This document shows, piece after piece, positions 51,680 to 60,531 of a stretch of 64,000 nucleotides of DNA. This DNA is from Draconibacterium mangrovi (GTDB lineage Bacteria > Bacteroidota > Bacteroidia > Bacteroidales > Prolixibacteraceae), in NCBI RefSeq assembly GCF_010586825.1, contig NZ_JAAAGB010000004.1:124001-188000 (forward strand), read 5' to 3'. A program made the position numbers and the translations under genes. Within the stretch, counting starts at the first letter, position 1, and each line of letters opens with the position of its first letter. The notes beneath the pieces are model-generated. The model saw only the letters and a list, made by a program, of their open reading frames with translations, searched no databases and had not been told where the DNA came from.

Positions 51680-52278
51680 TTTGGTAATTGTTGATTGTTA
51701 ACGATTTTAAATGCTGCGGTAATTACGGCCTCTTCCAGTTTATCTATGGGGAAAACATCGGGGGCAGCCACACAATATAAAAAGGCGCCTTCTATTAATG
51801 AGGAAATGGCCATGAGGTCGCTTTCAGGATCTGTGCTGCCCTGATCTTTTATAAAACCATAAAATAGATTGAAAATGGGGGCCGCTTTTTCGGCATAGGT
51901 ATCAGCAAAAGTTTGTGAGATTTGTGGTTGCAGCAAGAGTGAAAAAAACAACTTCCAGTGCTGCATGTTATCGCGAAGGTGTTTAAAATTTTGCCGAATG
52001 AAATAGATAAATTCTTCCTGGGAGAGTATTCCGTCATGGTTAATATCCAGGTTGTCGTAGATTTCGTTAAAACCATGTTCCATCAGTTCATCAAGTATTT
52101 CTCTCTTGCTGCTGAAGTAGTTGTAGGTTAGTCCCTTGGAGATTTTTGCTTTAGCTGCAATCTGGCTAATTGAAGTGGCGTGATAACCATTTTCTGCAAA
52201 TAGTTCAAGAGCAGTTTCCATGATTAAATGTTTCTTCTGCTTTCTGATATCGTCGAATTGTTCCGGACTTCTTGGCAT
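51676..52278 (-). CDS. TetR/AcrR-family regulator with an EF-hand-like loop
   Basis: The 200-residue protein has an N-terminal helix-turn-helix (about 15-62: TALELFAENGYHATSISQIAAKAKISKGLTYNYFSSKREIL). The ligand domain carries an EF-hand-like loop at residues 78-89, DINHDGILSQEE, with Asp78, Asn80, Asp82, Gly83 and Glu89 in the calcium-ligand positions. It is the first gene of the envelope operon and overlaps the LolA-like start by 4 nt. Two TGACC-type palindromes lie upstream, one over its own start point. Confidence 0.88.
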   Translation of the reverse strand: MPRSPEQFDDIRKQKKHLIMETALELFAENGYHATSISQIAAKAKISKGLTYNYFSSKREILDELMEHGFNEIYDNLDINHDGILSQEEFIYFIRQNFKHLRDNMQHWKLFFSLLLQPQISQTFADTYAEKAAPIFNLFYGFIKDQGSTDPESDLMAISSLIEGAFLYCVAAPDVFPIDKLEEAVITAAFKIVNNQQLPK

Positions 52279-52295
52279 CTTTTTTATTTATTGAT

Positions 52296-52309
52296 TGAAC
52301 GGTCGGTCA
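52296..52309. promoter_or_regulatory. TetR-type operator 1
   Basis: TGAACGGTCGGTCA, an imperfect palindrome that overlaps the -7 box (52308-52315) and the predicted start point of the tetR operon. Its centre is 60 bp from that of operator 2. Confidence 0.65.
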
Positions 52310-52338
52310 AAGTTAAAAGATGTATTTTGAAATTCCAA
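52308..52338 (-). promoter_or_regulatory. promoter of the TetR operon
   Basis: Minus strand: TTG (52338-52336), 20 bp, TAACTTTG (52315-52308), an exact TAnnTTTG box, ending 30 bp before the ATG. Confidence 0.68.
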
Positions 52339-52355
52339 GAAAAAATTGGATTAAT

Positions 52356-52369
52356 TGACCGATTGGTCA
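52356..52369. promoter_or_regulatory. TetR-type operator 2
   Basis: TGACC-GATT-GGTCA is a perfect interrupted palindrome upstream of the -33 box. Confidence 0.6.
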
Positions 52370-52371
52370 TA

Positions 52372-52394
52372 CGTCTATAATTGAATTATAGACG
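52372..52394. repeat. perfect 23-bp inverted repeat
   Basis: CGTCTATAATT and AATTATAGACG flank one G. It sits 2 bp from TetR operator 2 and may be a further regulator site. No T run follows, so it is not a terminator. Confidence 0.55.
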
Positions 52395-52564
52395 AAAAAG
52401 TTCGAATTAAAAGTTTGTGATTGAAAATAAATAGGAAAATAATGGTCAATTTTGTCAATGCATCAATAGTTGCAAGCAAATGTAAAATAAGTTGCTTTCT
52501 TTGCGCCCAATTGATTTTAATTGAAACGGGGCGTAATTAACCCCGTCTTACATAATTTACGTAA

Positions 52565-54337
52565 ATGAAGATATTTGAAGGACATTCTTTCCATATACCC
52601 GTTCTGGGTGTAGGATATTCAATGGACACACCTGTTAATGTAGCACCTTTTGGAATTTCGTCGGTGATCTCGCTTGTTGATGATTCGCTGATGGAAACGA
52701 TACGCGAATTCTACTGTAAAAAGTTTGATTTGCCGTTTACAGCTATCTCAAAAAAGGTCGACGATCACAGAGCAAAACGCATAACATCGTACCTGAATAC
52801 GATGGAAGAGATTGTAAATAAGAAGGTTGATGGACTAAAAGCTTCTTTGTCGAATGTTGGTGGCGAGTTGGAAAAATATTACGACATGCTTCCCGAGGCA
52901 TCGGAATTGAAAAAGAAATTCAACAACCTTGGCTTTAAGAAATCGGTTACCGAAGAGCTTAAGAAATGGGTGAACGAAAAGTTGCCGGTGGGTTCGATTG
53001 ATGTAAACATCATGACAAAACTCGACCAGGTTAACAAAAAAGATGGCGAGGAACTTCCCATCGAGTATAACGATGCACATGCGGCATTGCGTGGTTTTGC
53101 CAACAGTAACCTGAGTTCGTCGTTGGTACTTTCGGCCGGAATGAGCCCGCGCTTGTACAGCTACATCGAAAATTTCAAAGACTTTTTCCCTGATATTAAA
53201 GGGAAGATCAAAAAGAATATTATTCTGAAAGTTAGTGATTTTCGATCGGCGCTTGTGCAGGGTAAAATGTTGGCTGCAAAAGGACTTTGGGTTTCGGAAT
53301 ACCGTATCGAATCGGGTGTAAACTGTGGAGGACACGCTTTCCCGACCAACGGTGTTTTGTTTGGGCCAATTTTGGATGAATTCAGACTGAACCGTCAGAA
53401 GTTATTCGATACTTGTGTTGAAGTTTATAAAACGGCTTTACAGAAAAAAGAGCTTTCGCAACCCGCTACCGAACCTGATATGAAAATTACCGCTCAGGGC
53501 GGCGTTGGTAACGTTGAAGAACATAACTTGCTGCTCGATCATTACAACATGGACAGTGTTGGCTGGGGATCGCCATTTATGTTGGTTCCTGAAGTTATCA
53601 GTATCGATACTGAAACCATGAACCTGTTGGCTGATGGTAAGGAAAAAGATTATTACTACAGTGGTTTGTCGCCGCTGGGTGTTCCGTTCAACAGTATTAA
53701 AGGGGCATCGATGAGTAATCTGCGTTTGGCAATGGCTGCCGATGGAAAGGCAGGAATGCCTTGTACAAAAGGATTTTTGAAGTATAACACTGAATACACT
53801 GAAAAACCGATCTGCACATCGTCGCGCCAGTACCAGAGTAAAAAGTTACAGGAACTGGAGGAACTGAATTTGCCGGAATCGAAATACAAAAAAGCTTACG
53901 ATAAAATTATCGAGCCGGAATGTTTGTGCATTGGGCTTGGAATTTCTATGCTGCAGTCGAAAGGTTTCGAAGTGAAAGAAAACGAGAAAGTAACTGTTTG
54001 TCCGGGACCAAACCTCGCATATTTTTCAAAAATCTCTTCTCTGAAAGAGATGGTTGACCATATTTACGGGCGCATCAATTTGTTGGATAAAGGTTATCGT
54101 CCTCATATGTTTTTGAAAGAACTAAGTATGTATCTTGATATTTTTAAAGAGCGTATCGAGGCTTTTCAGCAAAACACCGACGACGTAAAAGAAAAGCGTA
54201 ACCTGGTGAAATTCAAAAGTAACCTGCAGGAGGGAATCGAATACTACAAAAACCTTTTTGGTGAAAAGAAAAAGGATGTGGTGCTCGAACTGGAAAAACT
54301 TATTCAGAAATATTCAGTTCTGAACGTGGAGTTGTAA
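52565..54337 (+). CDS. unrecognised TIM-barrel-like, Cys-rich protein
   Basis: The 590-residue protein is soluble with no signal peptide. Segments such as MSPRLYSYIENF, ESGVNCGGHAFPTNGVLFGPIL (about 250-270), ITAQGGVGNVEEHNLLL (308-324) and DSVGWGSPFMLVPE look like strand ends of an FMN-type TIM barrel. Five cysteines in the C-terminal third (400, 417, 453, 455, 479) could hold an iron-sulfur cluster. A basic helical region (about 60-140) is inserted near the N-terminus. No named family can be given; a redox enzyme is the best guess. It is transcribed alone and has a good terminator. Confidence 0.72.
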   Translation: MKIFEGHSFHIPVLGVGYSMDTPVNVAPFGISSVISLVDDSLMETIREFYCKKFDLPFTAISKKVDDHRAKRITSYLNTMEEIVNKKVDGLKASLSNVGGELEKYYDMLPEASELKKKFNNLGFKKSVTEELKKWVNEKLPVGSIDVNIMTKLDQVNKKDGEELPIEYNDAHAALRGFANSNLSSSLVLSAGMSPRLYSYIENFKDFFPDIKGKIKKNIILKVSDFRSALVQGKMLAAKGLWVSEYRIESGVNCGGHAFPTNGVLFGPILDEFRLNRQKLFDTCVEVYKTALQKKELSQPATEPDMKITAQGGVGNVEEHNLLLDHYNMDSVGWGSPFMLVPEVISIDTETMNLLADGKEKDYYYSGLSPLGVPFNSIKGASMSNLRLAMAADGKAGMPCTKGFLKYNTEYTEKPICTSSRQYQSKKLQELEELNLPESKYKKAYDKIIEPECLCIGLGISMLQSKGFEVKENEKVTVCPGPNLAYFSKISSLKEMVDHIYGRINLLDKGYRPHMFLKELSMYLDIFKERIEAFQQNTDDVKEKRNLVKFKSNLQEGIEYYKNLFGEKKKDVVLELEKLIQKYSVLNVEL

Positions 54338-54358
54338 TTGTTTTCATAAAACTATATA

Positions 54359-54394
54359 AAGGCGGGATCCATTTAGTTGGGTTCCGCTTTTTTG
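54359..54394 (+). terminator. terminator of the TIM-barrel-like gene
   Basis: AAGGCGGGATCC pairs along 12 positions with GGGTTCCGCTTT (three G-U pairs), followed by TTTTT. Confidence 0.78.
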
Positions 54395-54491
54395 TTTTGT
54401 GAAATCTGAAGGTGTTAATGCAAAATGAAATTATTTGTAGGTAGTAATTGTAAATATGACAAAAAACAGCACCATGTGATGATAAACTGTT

Positions 54492-54499
54492 TATATTTG
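54492..54499 (+). promoter_or_regulatory. possible -7 element of the CocE-type hydrolase gene
   Basis: TATATTTG fits TAnnTTTG, 53 bp before the preferred ATG at 54552. No TTG is found at the usual distance. Confidence 0.33.
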
Positions 54500-54551
54500 G
54501 GCGAATTAAAAATCTGGTTGTCGTTCGATGCCACAAATTATTAGATCATTT

Positions 54552-56456
54552 ATGAAGCGTTGTCATTTATTCCTTTTGGTCTTCTCCCTGTTTCTTATTA
54601 GTGTAAATGTTAAAGCCGAAGATGCTGACTCGTTGTATGTTGCAACACATTACAACGAATCGGAATACTTCATTGAAATGCGCGACGGAGTAAAATTGTT
54701 TACGGTGGTTTACACGCCAAAAGACGAATCGAAAACTTACCCGATGTTGATGAACCGTACATGTTACAACGTAGACGGGACACGCAATAACAAACTCAGG
54801 GCGCCATCAGATTACCTGATTCGTGGCGGATATATTCTGGTTTATCAGGATGTTCGTGGTCGTTACATGTCGGGCGGAACTTTCGATAACATGCGCCCCA
54901 ATATTCCGGGTAACGATGTGAAAAACAAAAAAGACATTGATGAAAGTTCGGATACTTACGATACCATCGATTGGCTGATCAAGAATATAAAAGGCAACAA
55001 CGGCAAGGTAGGCATTTACGGTATTTCGTACCCCGGACATTACAGTGCAGCTGCTTTGCTTGATGCGCACCCGGCCTTAAAAGCATCTTCACCTCAGGCA
55101 CCGATTTCTGATTTCTTTTTCGACGATTTCCACCACCAGGGGGCATTTTTGCAATCGTACATGGCAGCTTTTCCGGTGTTTGGTTACCAGAAAGATTCGT
55201 TAACCAACAAAGCATGGTACGCCGATAAAATGATGCGTTTGTACAAAGATCGTCCTGCGGATGGTTATGAGTTTAACCTGGCGCTGGGGCCGCTGAAAAA
55301 CATTACTAAAAAATACCATTACGATAACTTTTTCTGGAATCAGGTGGTGGAGCATCCTAACTACGACGAGTTTTGGCAAAAGCGTTCAATCCTGCCACAT
55401 CTGAAAGACATAAATCCTGCGGTGTTGACTGTTGGTGGCTGGTTTGACGCCGAAGACCTGTTTGGGCCGATAAACATTTATAAAACCATTCAGCACAACG
55501 ACCCGGATGCAAAAAGTACGATTGTTATGGGGCCGTGGACACACGGTGGCTGGTCGCGCGAACGTGGACAGCAAACCATAAATCATATTTACTTTGGCGA
55601 CAGTATTTCAACTTTCTTTCAGCGCGAAATGGAAAAACCATTTTTCGATTACTACCTGAAAGATGAAGGAAAAATGACTTTGCCGGAAGCCTATATGTTC
55701 GATACCGGATTAAAAGCGTGGAAAAAATACGATGAATGGCCACCAAAAGATGTGGCTCCGGTTACTTTTTCGTTTGGCGAAAACGGCAAATTGCTGATGA
55801 ACGAGAATATCGACCCCAATGCTGAATTTAGCTATGTAAGCGACCCGGCAAAACCGGTGCCTTACCGTTCGGAGGTGGAAGGTTTAACGTTTACGCCACG
55901 CTTGTTTATGACCGATGATCAGCGCCATGCTTCGTACCGCCCGGATGTGTTGACCTTTAAAACCGAGATTCTGGACGAAAATGTAACTATTGCTGGCGAA
56001 ATTCTGGCTCAACTGGTGGTTTCAATGACCGGCACCGATGCCGATTTTGTGGTAAAACTGATCGATGTTTATCCGGATGATTTTCCAAATTACGAGCACA
56101 ATCCTAAAAATATTATAATGGGTAGTTACCAACAGCTGGTGCGTCATGAAGTATTTCGTGGCCGTTTCCGCGACAGTTACGCAGAGCCGAAACCTTTTGA
56201 GCCCGGAGTGCCAACCAATGTAACTGTTCCGTTACAGGATGTGTTGCATACGTTTAAAGAAGGTCACCGCATTATGATACAGATTCACAGTACGTGGTTT
56301 CCTTATATCGACCGTAACCCACAAAAATATGTCGATAACATTTACAAAGCGGATGAAGAAGATTTTATCAAATCTGAAATTACCATTCACGGTATGTCAA
56401 CCGTAAAAGCTGGTGGTGATTTACCAACAATTGAATTGCTGAAAAAGGTGGATTAA
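54552..56456 (+). CDS. exported CocE/NonD-family (S15-type) alpha/beta hydrolase
   Basis: The ATG at 54552 gives a typical signal peptide (MKRCHLFLLVFSLFLISVNVKA); the frame opens 8 codons earlier at 54528, which is also possible. The 634-residue product has an alpha/beta hydrolase domain with nucleophile in GISYPGH, the Asp in VGGWFDAEDLFG and the His in GPWTHGGW. A C-terminal jelly-roll follows (from about 400, with RSEVEGLTFTP and HRIMIQIHSTWFPYIDRN). Relatives are cocaine esterase, glutaryl-7-ACA acylase and X-Pro dipeptidyl-peptidases. The substrate is unknown. Confidence 0.9.
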   Translation: MKRCHLFLLVFSLFLISVNVKAEDADSLYVATHYNESEYFIEMRDGVKLFTVVYTPKDESKTYPMLMNRTCYNVDGTRNNKLRAPSDYLIRGGYILVYQDVRGRYMSGGTFDNMRPNIPGNDVKNKKDIDESSDTYDTIDWLIKNIKGNNGKVGIYGISYPGHYSAAALLDAHPALKASSPQAPISDFFFDDFHHQGAFLQSYMAAFPVFGYQKDSLTNKAWYADKMMRLYKDRPADGYEFNLALGPLKNITKKYHYDNFFWNQVVEHPNYDEFWQKRSILPHLKDINPAVLTVGGWFDAEDLFGPINIYKTIQHNDPDAKSTIVMGPWTHGGWSRERGQQTINHIYFGDSISTFFQREMEKPFFDYYLKDEGKMTLPEAYMFDTGLKAWKKYDEWPPKDVAPVTFSFGENGKLLMNENIDPNAEFSYVSDPAKPVPYRSEVEGLTFTPRLFMTDDQRHASYRPDVLTFKTEILDENVTIAGEILAQLVVSMTGTDADFVVKLIDVYPDDFPNYEHNPKNIIMGSYQQLVRHEVFRGRFRDSYAEPKPFEPGVPTNVTVPLQDVLHTFKEGHRIMIQIHSTWFPYIDRNPQKYVDNIYKADEEDFIKSEITIHGMSTVKAGGDLPTIELLKKVD

Positions 56457-56459
56457 TGA

Positions 56460-56478
56460 GAAGCGATTTAATCGCTTC
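56460..56478. terminator. short hairpin between convergent genes
   Basis: GAAGCGATT and AATCGCTTC flank one T. It lies between the CocE-type and sua5 stop codons. No T run follows, so terminator function is doubtful. Confidence 0.3.
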
Positions 56479-56481
56479 AGC

Positions 56482-57438
56482 TTATTTGTCCCGATACTGA
56501 TAAACGGCTTTTTTTAGCCTGTCCATAATTGCAATTCCGATACCGACTTCAGGTATCGGTTCTGCAATTATCAGGTCAACATCCGAATCTTCCAAACGAT
56601 GCAGTGCTTCAAAGAATTTTGCTGCAGCTTCGCCTAAATCTCCGTTGTCTGATAAACGCTCAATCAGGTGATACTTTTCTGGCTCTTGTACTTCAGAGAA
56701 TGCCAAAAAACCATATTTTTTGTTTTCCAGATGTTCCGGCTCATTGCCGAAAAGGTACATGGGTTTGCGGGGGCTGTAATGCGATTTTAAAAGCCCCGGC
56801 GATTTGATCGGCGAATTGGCTTCCGTGGTTTTACTTTGCGGAAGCACTTTCAGTAAATCCTGCTCTGTAATAAATCCGGGGCGCAGTATTTTAAATTCTC
56901 CCTGACACAGTTCGATAACTGTTGACTCGATACCTACTTTTGGGAGTTCGCCGTTGAGTATACATTTTAGCTCAGGAAGTTGTTTCTGAACGTGCTCAGG
57001 AGTGGTAGGACTTAACATTCCAAACCGGTTGGCACTGGGTGCTGCAATGCACTTTCCGGAAAGTTTTAACAGTTCCCGGGCTGTGTGGTTGGCCGGCATC
57101 CGAACGGCCACCGTATCCAATCCTGCGGAAACAATATCGGGTACCGATTTTTGCTTTTTGGCAACAATTGTTAATGGGCCCGGCCAGAAATGTTCTGCCA
57201 GTTTAAGTAGCGCATCATCAATTTCAACAAAAAGTTTTTCCAGCTCCGAAACCTCTCTAATATGCACAATAAGCGGATTAAATGTTGGTCGTTCTTTTGT
57301 TGCAAAAATTTGTGCAACCGCCTCGGCATTAAATGCATCTGCACCTAAACCATATACCGTTTCGGTAGGAAAAGCCACCAACTCACCATTTTCGATTAGT
57401 TTGGCTGCCAATTTTGTATCGTTGATAATCGAACTCAT
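56482..57438 (-). CDS. sua5: threonylcarbamoyl-AMP synthase, Sua5 type
   Basis: The 318-residue protein starts at the ATG at 57438 (MSSIINDTKLAAKLIENGELVAFPTETVYGLGADA); eight further codons upstream are unlikely. The YrdC domain (about 1-200) shows TFNPLIVHI, WPGPLTIV, VAVRMPANHTAREL and CIAAPSANRFGMLSPT. A linker with SPGLLKSHYSPRKPMYL leads to the C-terminal Sua5 domain, which distinguishes it from short TsaC. It makes threonylcarbamoyl-AMP for t6A37 in tRNAs reading ANN codons. Confidence 0.94.
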   Translation of the reverse strand: MSSIINDTKLAAKLIENGELVAFPTETVYGLGADAFNAEAVAQIFATKERPTFNPLIVHIREVSELEKLFVEIDDALLKLAEHFWPGPLTIVAKKQKSVPDIVSAGLDTVAVRMPANHTARELLKLSGKCIAAPSANRFGMLSPTTPEHVQKQLPELKCILNGELPKVGIESTVIELCQGEFKILRPGFITEQDLLKVLPQSKTTEANSPIKSPGLLKSHYSPRKPMYLFGNEPEHLENKKYGFLAFSEVQEPEKYHLIERLSDNGDLGEAAAKFFEALHRLEDSDVDLIIAEPIPEVGIGIAIMDRLKKAVYQYRDK

Positions 57439-57543
57439 TCTTTGCTTCAAATTTGTGGGCACAAATATCTAAAAAATAAGGGAGAGTTGTCAAAACAAAT
57501 CTCTCTTCATGATTAAAGTTTACATGAAATGCCGGTAAGTTAA

Positions 57544-58116
57544 TTATTTTCCTTTACGCAAACGGAAACGAGCCGAGGGAATAGGGAAGACACCTTCATT
57601 TACAAATTTGATATCTTCCACCGAATAGAATGCTTTTGGGTTGGTTGTTTTTACAATCGACTCTACTTTCTTAATCTCCGAACGTTTGATGATACTGTGA
57701 ATAATACTAACTTTTTCGTTTGCTCCTTGTGCATTATGATGGGTAATACCATATCCCGCCACTTTCAGATTTTCTATCAGTTTGCTGGCATCCTTTTTTG
57801 TAATAATCTGTAGTTTAACTATACCCAGCGCCAGTTTTTCTTCAATGAGTAAACCGATGTAATTTCCGGCAGCAAACCCCAAGCCATAGGCAATGTAACA
57901 AAGCCAGTTGTCGAGATTTTCTATAATTTTTGTAATGGCAATCAGCCAAATTAACACTTCGAAAAATCCCAGGATAGGAGCCCAAAGTTTGTGGCCTTTC
58001 GATACCATTACAATACGAATGGTTCCAATAGTTACGTCAGCGATTCGCGAAATAAAAATTAAGCCCGGAAGTAGCAGATAAATGAATAGACTACTGTCGT
58101 AAAAACTTGTATCCAT
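57544..58116 (-). CDS. UPF0316 membrane protein (DUF5698-DUF2179)
   Basis: The 190-residue protein has three N-terminal membrane helices (about 12-30, 44-62, 70-92). FISRIADVTIGTIRIVMVSKGHK is the DUF5698 signature. A cytoplasmic DUF2179 domain follows (about 100-180: LQIITKKDASKLIENLKVAGYGITHHNAQGANEKVSIIHSIIKRSEI). The function of the family is not known; DUF2179 resembles nucleotide-binding regulatory domains. It lies between prfC and sua5. Confidence 0.87.
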   Translation of the reverse strand: MDTSFYDSSLFIYLLLPGLIFISRIADVTIGTIRIVMVSKGHKLWAPILGFFEVLIWLIAITKIIENLDNWLCYIAYGLGFAAGNYIGLLIEEKLALGIVKLQIITKKDASKLIENLKVAGYGITHHNAQGANEKVSIIHSIIKRSEIKKVESIVKTTNPKAFYSVEDIKFVNEGVFPIPSARFRLRKGK

Positions 58117-58153
58117 AAAAGTTAATTATTGATTCTGTTTTTATTTCAAAGGT

Positions 58154-58189
58154 AGAGATTTCCCTCCGCTTGAAGAAGGAAATGACAGA
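58154..58189. repeat. decayed copy of the REP-like repeat
   Basis: AGAGATTTCCCTCCGCTTG followed by GAAATGACAGA resembles the right half of the hairpin element at 50854-50931 (AGAGATTTCTC...GAAATGACAG). Confidence 0.5.
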
Positions 58190-58193
58190 ACCA

Positions 58194-59768
58194 TTAAAAC
58201 TCCGAAGTAAAATGGAACTTAATGTCTTTGAATTCGTCTTGTGCCATTTGTAAAATGAAAGATGAATCGGCCATAAAAACGTCGCGACCCAGTTTATCTT
58301 TTGCCATTTTCTGGTGTTTGCGTTTCTTGAATTCAGTCAGAACTTTTTGGTCGTCACACTGAATCCAGCAAGCTTTGTGCATCGACAGCTGCTCGAACCG
58401 GCATTTTGCACCGTATTCATGTTCCAAACGATACTGAATAACTTCGAACTGAAGTTGTCCGACAGTACCAATAATTTTGCGTCCGTTAAAAACACTGGTG
58501 AAAAGCTGTGCAACACCTTCGTCCATCAACTGGTCAACTCCTTTTGCCAGCTGTTTTGATTTCATTGGGTCGGCATTTTCAACAAAACGGAACATCTCAG
58601 GCGAAAAGCTCGGCAGTCCTTTGAAGTGGATATCTTCTCCATCGGTAACAGTGTCGCCAATAATGTAGTTTCCGGTATCGGGCACACCGATAATATCGCC
58701 AGGGAAAGCTTCCTCAACAATTTCTTTTTGCGAAGCCATAAATGCGGTCGGGCTCGAAATACGGAACGATTTTCCCAGCCGAACATTTTTATACATTTTA
58801 TTTCTTTCGAATTTACCCGAGCAGATTTTTACAAAGGCAATCCGGCTGCGGTGGTTCGGATCGATGTTGGCATGTATTTTAAACACAAAACCGGTAAATC
58901 CTTTTTCTTCTGGTTTTACAACGCGTTCTTCCGTTTGGCTTGGTTGTGGCGTTGGTGCAATTTTTACAAAAGAATCAAGTAATTCCTGCACCCCAAAATT
59001 ATACAGTGCACTACCAAAAAATACTGGTGCCAGTTCTCCCGAAAGGTAGTCTTCGTTGTTAAACTCCGGGTAAATTCCTTCCACCAGTTCCAGTTCTTCG
59101 CGCAGTACATCGGCATCTTCGCCAATGTGGTCTTCCAAAGTCGGATCCGAAATATCTTCAAACCTTATACGCTCTTCAATTTCCTGAATATCGGGTGTAA
59201 AAAGTTTCAGGCTGCGATTAAATATGTTGTAAACACCTTTAAAGTCGGGACCATTGTTAATTGGCCAACTCAACGGCCGCACTTTAATTTTTAGCTGGTC
59301 TTCGATTTCGTCCATCAGGGTAAACGGATCTCCCGCCGGGCGGTCCATTTTATTTACAAAAACGATAACAGGCGTTTTGCGCATCCGGCAAACGTTCATC
59401 AGCTTTTCGGTTTGCGGCTCAACCCCTTTTGCTGCATCAATAACGATTATTACGCTGTCGACCGCGGTAAGCGTGCGGAAAGTATCTTCCTGGAAATCCT
59501 GGTGACCCGGGGTATCCAGAATGTTTACTTTGTATCCGTTGTATTCGAAACCCATTACCGAAGTAGCCACAGAAATACCACGCTGGCGCTCGATTTCCAT
59601 AAAATCGGAAGTGGCACCTTTTTTAATTTTGTTGCTTTTTACAGCACCTGCCACGCGAATTGCTCCACCAAAAAGAAGTAGTTTCTCGGTTAAGGTGGTT
59701 TTCCCGGCATCCGGGTGACTCACAATTCCAAAAGTGCGACGACGTTGTATTTCTTTAAAAAAACTCAT
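58194..59768 (-). CDS. prfC: peptide chain release factor 3
   Basis: The 524-residue GTPase has G1 [19 protein letters not shown], the switch region [17 protein letters not shown]3 DTPGHQDF, G4 VNKMDR and the RF3 C-terminal domains with [18 protein letters not shown]. Length and order match RF3, not EF-G or LepA. RF3 removes RF1/RF2 from the ribosome after peptide release. Confidence 0.96.
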   Translation of the reverse strand: MSFFKEIQRRRTFGIVSHPDAGKTTLTEKLLLFGGAIRVAGAVKSNKIKKGATSDFMEIERQRGISVATSVMGFEYNGYKVNILDTPGHQDFQEDTFRTLTAVDSVIIVIDAAKGVEPQTEKLMNVCRMRKTPVIVFVNKMDRPAGDPFTLMDEIEDQLKIKVRPLSWPINNGPDFKGVYNIFNRSLKLFTPDIQEIEERIRFEDISDPTLEDHIGEDADVLREELELVEGIYPEFNNEDYLSGELAPVFFGSALYNFGVQELLDSFVKIAPTPQPSQTEERVVKPEEKGFTGFVFKIHANIDPNHRSRIAFVKICSGKFERNKMYKNVRLGKSFRISSPTAFMASQKEIVEEAFPGDIIGVPDTGNYIIGDTVTDGEDIHFKGLPSFSPEMFRFVENADPMKSKQLAKGVDQLMDEGVAQLFTSVFNGRKIIGTVGQLQFEVIQYRLEHEYGAKCRFEQLSMHKACWIQCDDQKVLTEFKKRKHQKMAKDKLGRDVFMADSSFILQMAQDEFKDIKFHFTSEF

Positions 59769-59794
59769 TTGCTATCGTATATGTAATGCGGCCG

Positions 59795-59822
59795 CAAAAA
59801 TAGAAAAGATATTTTAAATCAA
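59795..59822 (-). promoter_or_regulatory. possible prfC promoter
   Basis: Minus strand: TTG (59822-59820), 17 bp, TATTTTTG (59802-59795), a full TAnnTTTG match. The spacer is 2 bp shorter than usual. Confidence 0.42.
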
Positions 59823-59882
59823 TCTTATAAAACAGAAAGAGCTGTTTGGTGTTAATTCTAAAACAGAAAAAGTAACAGCTAC

Positions 59883-60419
59883 ATGATATTTATAAATATC
59901 GATGAACTGAAATTTGAAGCCTATAAAAACGATCTGGTGAATTTATACATCGATTCATTTTCGGCAGGTAAAAGTTTTCAGTATCATTCTGAAGAAGAAA
60001 CTGCAGCATACCTTCAATCGATTTTTGATGTTGGATATGGGATTCTTGCCATGGAGAAAAATGAATTAGCCGGCGCAATTCTGTTAACACCTTTCAGTTT
60101 TGATGAACTGCTGCCCGAAGAAATTGCACACGATTTTGATGTGACACGTTCGGTTTATGTTGCTGAAATGATGGTTGAACAATCAAAACAAGGGCAGGGG
60201 ATAGGTAAAAGGTTACTGACCTTTTTTCTTGAAGAAGCAGATCGAAACAAGTTTGACCATTCTTTTATAAGGGTTTGGATAGAAAACAAAGCTGCTGTTG
60301 GTTTGTACAAAAAAATGGGTTTCGAGGTTTGTGCAACAATCGTTCAGCCCAAATTACTGGCCGATAAAAGTGGTACTTTCGATTTCCAGAAGATCTATCT
60401 TCATCAGCAACTCAGCTGA
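59883..60419 (+). CDS. GNAT-family N-acetyltransferase
   Basis: The 178-residue protein has one GNAT domain. It carries the acetyl-CoA loop SKQGQGIGKRLLTFFLEEA (about 100-118) preceded by VYVAEMMVEQ and followed by the strand-helix VWIENKAAVGLYKKMGFEV. The acceptor cannot be told from sequence. It is transcribed alone, divergent from prfC. Confidence 0.9.
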   Translation: MIFINIDELKFEAYKNDLVNLYIDSFSAGKSFQYHSEEETAAYLQSIFDVGYGILAMEKNELAGAILLTPFSFDELLPEEIAHDFDVTRSVYVAEMMVEQSKQGQGIGKRLLTFFLEEADRNKFDHSFIRVWIENKAAVGLYKKMGFEVCATIVQPKLLADKSGTFDFQKIYLHQQLS

Positions 60420-60531
60420 TTTTCCGACTCAATATTTATCAATAACTTAAACAATTATGATCGTTGATTTGCTATATGCTGATTATATTCGTTAATATTT
60501 TAAAACCCGATTCTCAAGGATATATTACATT

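Noticed and set aside
52835-53335. 166-codon leftward reading frame
   Set aside because: Antisense to the TIM-barrel-like gene with no recognisable feature.
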